Shown: positions 14,495-18,035 of the stretch, piece by piece | Layout of the letters: the number at the start of each line of letters is the position of its first letter | Numbering within the stretch: position 1 is the first letter of the stretch | Assembly (NCBI GenBank): GCA_026992215.1 | Contig: JALXAI010000330.1 | Span: 1 to 18,035 of the forward strand | Length of the DNA: 18,035 nucleotides | Origin: Desulfobacterales bacterium | GTDB lineage: Bacteria > Desulfobacterota > Syntrophobacteria > B119-G9 | Direction: 5' to 3' | Made by a program: the position numbers and the translations under genes | The notes under the pieces: model-generated | Databases searched by the model: none | What the model was told of the DNA's origin: nothing | Seen by the model: only the letters and a program-made list of their open reading frames with translations

Positions 14495-15597
14495 TGTATT
14501 ACTCCATATCTCAACAAAGCAGGCAAAAAATAGAGGACAAGATAGCCGAACTGAGGCGACAGCAAGCCCTGGAAGCGGTAGAACACATAATAGAGTTCAA
14601 CAAAACACCAACAGAACTCAAGAAAGAAATGGATAAATTTGTAATCGGGCAGGAAAAGGGCAAGAAAACCATGGCCACGGCAATAGCGTTTCATTACAAG
14701 CGCCTGGGTACAGCATTGAAAGAGGCCGTGGTACGGAAAGGTGAGGACATTGATGAGGTCCTGAAAACAACCAGAACGCCAAAGGCGAATATTCTCGTGA
14801 TAGGCCCCACCGGTTGCGGAAAGACATACACGGCGGAGATAGCATCGATGATTGTGGGGGTTCCGTTCGCGGTTGAAGACCTTACCAAGTTTAGCGAAGT
14901 CGGCTACGTAGGAATGGAGACGGGAGACATTCTTATTGATCTCCTCATAGCGGCCGATGGAAATCCTCACGTGGCACAGATGGGAATCGTGTACCTGGAC
15001 GAGATCGACAAAATACTTACCGAAACCCTCGCCTTCAAGGATGTGTCAGGCAAAGGCGTTCAAAAGGGGCTCCTGAAGCTGGTGGAAGGGATGGATAACA
15101 TTGTGAAAATGGGAAAAGAAAGGATACACCTTTCAACGAAGCATGTTTTGTTCATAGCCGGAGGCGTCTTCGAAGACATTGAGAGCATCGTGAAGAAGCG
15201 AATGGCGAAACAGGGCCTGCTTGGCAACTGGAAAGATCACCTGATGGCCGAAGACCTTGTAATGTTTGGCATGGAAAGGCAATTGATGGGAAGGTTCCCC
15301 GTCAAGGTTGTCTATGATCAGCTTACCATTCAGGATCTCAAGGATATCATGACAAAAAGCATGGACAGCCCCTTGAAAGCGTACGCCAATGATTTGAAGG
15401 CCTGGGACATAGAATTAATGCTCACCGAACAAGCCCTAACCGAAATTTCCAGAAGAGCGGCCCAGGAAGGAACAGGAGCACGTGGGCTTACCAGCGTTCT
15501 GCATCGGGTGCTTTTCGAAGACATGTACAGCCTGCCGGGAAACTACACCGGCGAACTGGTAATGGACGAGATGTACGTGAGGAACAAGTTGAGATGA
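14494..15597 (+). CDS. ClpX-like AAA+ unfoldase without zinc domain or IGF loop
   Basis: A 367-residue AAA+ protein of the ClpX/HslU clade. It has Walker A GPTGCGKT (104-111), pore-loop GYVG (137-140), Walker B IVYLDEIDK (165-173), the ClpX-type GVQKGLLKLVEG, FIAGGVFEDIE, the arginine-finger motif MGRFPV and sensor 2 TGARGL. All the motor elements are therefore present. It differs from housekeeping ClpX in two ways. The N-terminal Cys4 zinc domain is replaced by about 45 residues of helix. The ClpP-docking region after the FIAGG motif is short and reads LLGNW in place of the IGF-containing loop. I infer a ClpP-independent unfoldase or remodeller serving modified proteins. AAGGAGGA supports the ATG, which overlaps the previous stop (TAATG), and the stop overlaps the next start (ATGA). 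Confidence 0.92.
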   Translation: MYYSISQQSRQKIEDKIAELRRQQALEAVEHIIEFNKTPTELKKEMDKFVIGQEKGKKTMATAIAFHYKRLGTALKEAVVRKGEDIDEVLKTTRTPKANILVIGPTGCGKTYTAEIASMIVGVPFAVEDLTKFSEVGYVGMETGDILIDLLIAADGNPHVAQMGIVYLDEIDKILTETLAFKDVSGKGVQKGLLKLVEGMDNIVKMGKERIHLSTKHVLFIAGGVFEDIESIVKKRMAKQGLLGNWKDHLMAEDLVMFGMERQLMGRFPVKVVYDQLTIQDLKDIMTKSMDSPLKAYANDLKAWDIELMLTEQALTEISRRAAQEGTGARGLTSVLHRVLFEDMYSLPGNYTGELVMDEMYVRNKLR

Positions 15598-16397
15598 GAC
15601 TTAAAAGCCTTAAACAGCTCGACAGGACAAAGTTAATTGAAGTAGAACTGGGCAGATTGCCGGAAAGGATCCTGATTGATCGCTACGCCCTCGACAAGGC
15701 CTTTAAAATTAGCCGGCTGGTCACGGAACTGCGTGAAGAAAGTATTGAGTGGTACGGCTTTACCATAGGGGAAAGAAAAAGACCCGAGGAAGTAGTTGAC
15801 ATAGGTCTGCCAGAAAATGAGCGAAACGCTCAGCAATATACAAGTATCAACCCTGAAATGATCCTCGATTTTCAGGATTCACTTCCCGGGCATCTCTTAA
15901 TCAACGGGTGGATTCATTCACACGCGGACCTTGAATTCAAGAGGTTTTCAGGCACCGACGAATCGAACAACAGGACCGTTCTGGAATACGTTTCGCCATC
16001 GCTAAAAAAGCCAGTGGCGAAAAAGGAAATCAGGATCGAGGACTGGTCGTTCCTCGAGGAAAACAAGTACGGTAAACGGGACCTGGCGAAAGGCAGCGTG
16101 TCTTTAATCACCGATACAAAGATATCGAGTGCCAGGTTGCTCGAAACAGTGTTTGGAAGCTTTTGTTTCTGCATTGTTATAGGAGACAACGGCTGGCACG
16201 AACAAAAAATCTGCTACAAGAAACGAGGGATACTGACGGGAGATACAGGCTATGAATGCCTCGAAGAAGCCGAACTTGTTCTTTTCGATTCCGGGAGGAA
16301 ACTCGTTGAATCCGAAATGGAGTCCCTTGCTTCAAAAGTGAGAGAAAGTATCCGCCCGGTAACTTCCCCTCCTCCTGAACGCCTGGAAAGGATGTAA
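15594..16397 (+). CDS. JAB/JAMM metallopeptidase (predicted deubiquitinase-like)
   Basis: A 267-residue protein with a complete JAMM zinc motif. Glu52 lies in IEWYGF. His108 and His110 lie in WIHSH, followed eight residues later by Ser119 and Asp122 (SGTD), giving the HxH-x8-SxxD pattern. JAMM proteins cleave ubiquitin-like proteins after Gly-Gly or isopeptide bonds. Here the modifier ends in Gly-Gly-Thr, so trimming its last residue and removing it from targets are natural roles. The domain occupies about residues 20-195. The remaining 70 residues have a Cys-containing beta region and a charged helical tail of unknown use. The ATG overlaps the ClpX-like stop. Confidence 0.88.
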   Translation: MRLKSLKQLDRTKLIEVELGRLPERILIDRYALDKAFKISRLVTELREESIEWYGFTIGERKRPEEVVDIGLPENERNAQQYTSINPEMILDFQDSLPGHLLINGWIHSHADLEFKRFSGTDESNNRTVLEYVSPSLKKPVAKKEIRIEDWSFLEENKYGKRDLAKGSVSLITDTKISSARLLETVFGSFCFCIVIGDNGWHEQKICYKKRGILTGDTGYECLEEAELVLFDSGRKLVESEMESLASKVRESIRPVTSPPPERLERM

Positions 16398-16411
16398 CAG
16401 ACAGCGCGATT

Positions 16412-17650
16412 ATGTTCATCGACAGGCTCGACAGACAACAAAGAATAGCCGGCTGGAAGCAAGAAGTACTTGAAAGAAGCAGTGTCGTCGTAATAGGCGA
16501 TGATCCCCTGCTAACTTCTCTTTTTATTCTCTCGGCATCCGCCCTTGGATTGAACAGACTGACGGCCATGGCGCCCGGTCTCAATTCCAGCATCACTGAT
16601 ATCGCACGCAAAATCAACGAAAAAATGGAACTTGCCTTTCTCGAGGGATACTTTGTTCACCCGGCAATGAATTGCCTGCTGCGAGGCTGCAAGGCCATTG
16701 TGGATCTGACAGGATACGGCATCGCCAACAAGCTTTCGTTCCACAGGTCCTTCCTGGGTGACGTCCCCACTTTCAGGGGCTTCATCACAGAGGGTGATAT
16801 CGACGAACTCAAAGTATTTACCTACATGAAAGGAAGGGAATGGGACGAGTTAACCCGGGTTATGTCGCCATCGCAGTTTCCTTCCCCCAAATCCCATGAC
16901 CCGGTTCTTTCAATTATTCTCTCCGGGATAGTCCTCGAGGAAGTTTGCAGGTTTCTGATGGGCTTTGAAATATCTGACGAAGTTATAAGCTACGGGAGGG
17001 AAAAACCCGGAGCCGAGGATTTCAACCTTTCCATATGCGTGGTGGGAGCAGGAGCACTGGGGAACTTTGTAGGACTTGGGCTCGCCCTTTCCGGTTTTAG
17101 AAATGTAACTTTCATGGATCCGGATGTCATAGAAATATCCAATCTAAACAGGCAAGTATTCTTCTACGATTCAGTGGGCAAGAGAAAGGCACAGGTACTG
17201 GCGGAACGACTTTCGGAGATATTCGAAATAAACGCCAGGTACGATATTTCTTACTTCGATATGCAAACCGATATTTCTTCTTTTGACATTGTGTTTGATT
17301 GCGTGGATAATTTCGAAACGCGCTTAGTAATAAGCCGGAAATGCAAGGAAGAGAGAAAATTGCTGATCAGCGGAGGCAGCAGCGCAAGCGCGGGCCAGGT
17401 GGTGGTGTACGACCCACGAACCAGCAGGCATACGCCCGCGGAAATCCTTGGCCTCGACAGGATCGTTGACGAAAGAAAGCTTAATCATTACAGGCGACGC
17501 AGGGAATCCTGCATATACCGCCCGGAGCCATCCGTGGTGATGACAAACCAGGTGATTGGCGGTTTTATGGTTGATCTGTTCAGGCAGGTGATTGGCGGGT
17601 ATGAGGTTGACAACATTTTCTACGATTCGAATTCTCCGAAAAAAATTTAA
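16412..17650 (+). CDS. E1-like activating enzyme with two fused ThiF/Rossmann halves
   Basis: A 412-residue protein. The first half starts with the E1-typical DRQQRIAGWKQEVLERSSVVVIG, but its nucleotide loop is degenerate (GDDPLL) and lacks the acidic and Arg motifs, so it is an inactive adenylation half. The second half is intact: VVGAGALG (211-217), FMDPD (Asp236), NLNRQ (Arg247), GKRKA (Lys257/Lys259) and FDCVDN (Asp299). The only Cys close to a position expected for thioester transfer is Cys367 (RESC), before the terminal GGFMVDLF helix. No CxxC zinc pairs are seen. The inactive-plus-active arrangement is that of eukaryotic E1s and of some bacterial E1s in Ubl operons. The expected reaction is ATP-dependent adenylation of the modifier's Gly-Gly end. 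It starts 14 bases after the JAB gene with only a weak ribosome binding site. Confidence 0.9.
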   Translation: MFIDRLDRQQRIAGWKQEVLERSSVVVIGDDPLLTSLFILSASALGLNRLTAMAPGLNSSITDIARKINEKMELAFLEGYFVHPAMNCLLRGCKAIVDLTGYGIANKLSFHRSFLGDVPTFRGFITEGDIDELKVFTYMKGREWDELTRVMSPSQFPSPKSHDPVLSIILSGIVLEEVCRFLMGFEISDEVISYGREKPGAEDFNLSICVVGAGALGNFVGLGLALSGFRNVTFMDPDVIEISNLNRQVFFYDSVGKRKAQVLAERLSEIFEINARYDISYFDMQTDISSFDIVFDCVDNFETRLVISRKCKEERKLLISGGSSASAGQVVVYDPRTSRHTPAEILGLDRIVDERKLNHYRRRRESCIYRPEPSVVMTNQVIGGFMVDLFRQVIGGYEVDNIFYDSNSPKKI

Positions 17651-17689
17651 GAGGATAACAGAATTATAACTGCAACAAGAAAAGAGCGC

Positions 17690-18035
17690 ATGCATTCAGC
17701 AAACAAAGACTGGGAAAGGTTACTGCTCAGGGTTCAAAAACCCTCTCGCTACCTGGGTGGTGAAGTTAACTCCATAAAGAAGGACTGGAAATCCGCCAGG
17801 GTCAGAATGGTATTTGCGTTCCCAGACACTTACGAAGTGGGAATGAGCCACTTCGGTATGTCCCTGCTTTACCACCATGTAAACACCCGGGAAGAGTTCC
17901 TCGCCGACAGGGTATTTGCTCCGTGGCTCGACATGGAGAAGGAACTGCGCGCAACAGGCCTTACTCTTTTGAGTCTTGACCACAAAAAACCTTTGAAGGA
18001 GTTCGACCTTATCGGTTTCAGCCTGCAGTACGAGC
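17690..18035 (+). CDS. B12-binding radical SAM protein (TIGR03960 type), 5' part only
   Basis: The first 115 residues are visible. LRVQKPSRYLGGEVNSIKKDW, FAFPDTYEVGMSHFGMSLLYH, ADRVFAPWLDMEKELR and KEFDLIGFSLQYE match the N-terminal region of the large B12-binding radical SAM proteins classed as TIGR03960, often found near ribonuclease G and rplU. The CxxxCxxC radical SAM motif would follow beyond the window end. The ATG at 17690 has only a weak AAGAAAAGAG upstream, but residues from about 10 onward fit the family start. The 39-base gap from the E1 gene leaves open whether it shares the cassette transcript. Functionally it looks like housekeeping, not part of the modifier system. Confidence 0.88.
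   Translation, partial: MHSANKDWERLLLRVQKPSRYLGGEVNSIKKDWKSARVRMVFAFPDTYEVGMSHFGMSLLYHHVNTREEFLADRVFAPWLDMEKELRATGLTLLSLDHKKPLKEFDLIGFSLQYE

Noticed and set aside
14494..15597. Assignment as housekeeping clpX or hslU
   Set aside because: It lacks the zinc domain and IGF loop of ClpX, lacks the I-domain of HslU, and sits in a specialised operon without clpP or hslV.
16412..17650. Assignment as MoeB/ThiF for molybdopterin or thiamine synthesis
   Set aside because: It has two fused Rossmann halves, no zinc CxxC pairs, and no moa or thi genes nearby. The Ubl/JAB neighbours fit an E1 role better.
1..18035. CRISPR arrays, tRNA genes, transposases or integrases
   Set aside because: I saw no regularly spaced repeats, no tRNA cloverleaf, and no recombinase or transposase motifs in either strand.

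Overview
The window reads as chromosomal DNA from an anaerobic, free-living bacterium. The evidence is an MEP-pathway isoprenoid pair beside cysS, a class A RNase P RNA, strong AGGAGG-type ribosome binding sites, a two-subunit class III CoA-transferase of the kind used on aromatic or alkyl-succinates, and a B12-binding radical SAM gene. From memory, ispD-ispF-cysS order is common in Desulfobacterota/deltaproteobacteria, and similar orders occur in Clostridia. The phylum cannot be fixed from this window alone.

Layout. (1) 1-3346, minus strand: cysS (3' part outside the window), ispF and ispD overlapping by 4 bases, rnpB with a good promoter, and a hotdog-fold thioesterase. (2) 3347-4183: a long non-coding stretch with a perfect TetR-like palindrome, a sigma70-like promoter and an unusual leader. 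(3) 4184-8655, plus strand: an operon with two class III CoA-transferase subunits (the second has the catalytic Asp, the first lacks it), a Cys-rich protein interrupted by an apparent single-base frameshift, a small five-Cys protein that may resemble the small subunits of fumarate-adding glycyl-radical enzymes, and two unrecognised proteins. It closes with a strong intrinsic terminator. (4) 8794-12000: a metallo-beta-lactamase/TPR fusion, a single-pass membrane protein with its own promoter and terminator, and a cysteine-desulfurase homologue that keeps the mobile-loop Cys but has lost the PLP Schiff-base Lys. (5) 12000-12510: non-coding, with short repeats. (6) 12511-17650: a tightly packed six-gene cassette. 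(7) 17690-end: the start of a B12-binding radical SAM protein of the TIGR03960 type.

The outstanding element is the cassette at 12511-17650. It encodes a ubiquitin-like beta-grasp protein ending in Gly-Gly-Thr, a protein with an E2-like C-terminal region (HP...IC motif), a protein of unknown family, a ClpX-like AAA+ unfoldase without the zinc domain and without a recognisable ClpP-docking IGF loop, a JAB/JAMM metallopeptidase with a complete motif, and an E1-like enzyme with two fused Rossmann/ThiF halves, only the second of which looks active. Start and stop codons overlap or nearly touch throughout, so these are very probably co-expressed. The simplest reading is a bacterial ubiquitin-like conjugation system: JAB trims the modifier to Gly-Gly, E1 activates it, the E2-like protein transfers it, and the ClpX-like ring unfolds or remodels modified targets. 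E1/E2/Ubl/JAB cassettes are known in bacteria (Bil, PRTRC and related families). The pairing with a dedicated ClpX-like unfoldase is not one I recognise, and the functional scheme is inference.
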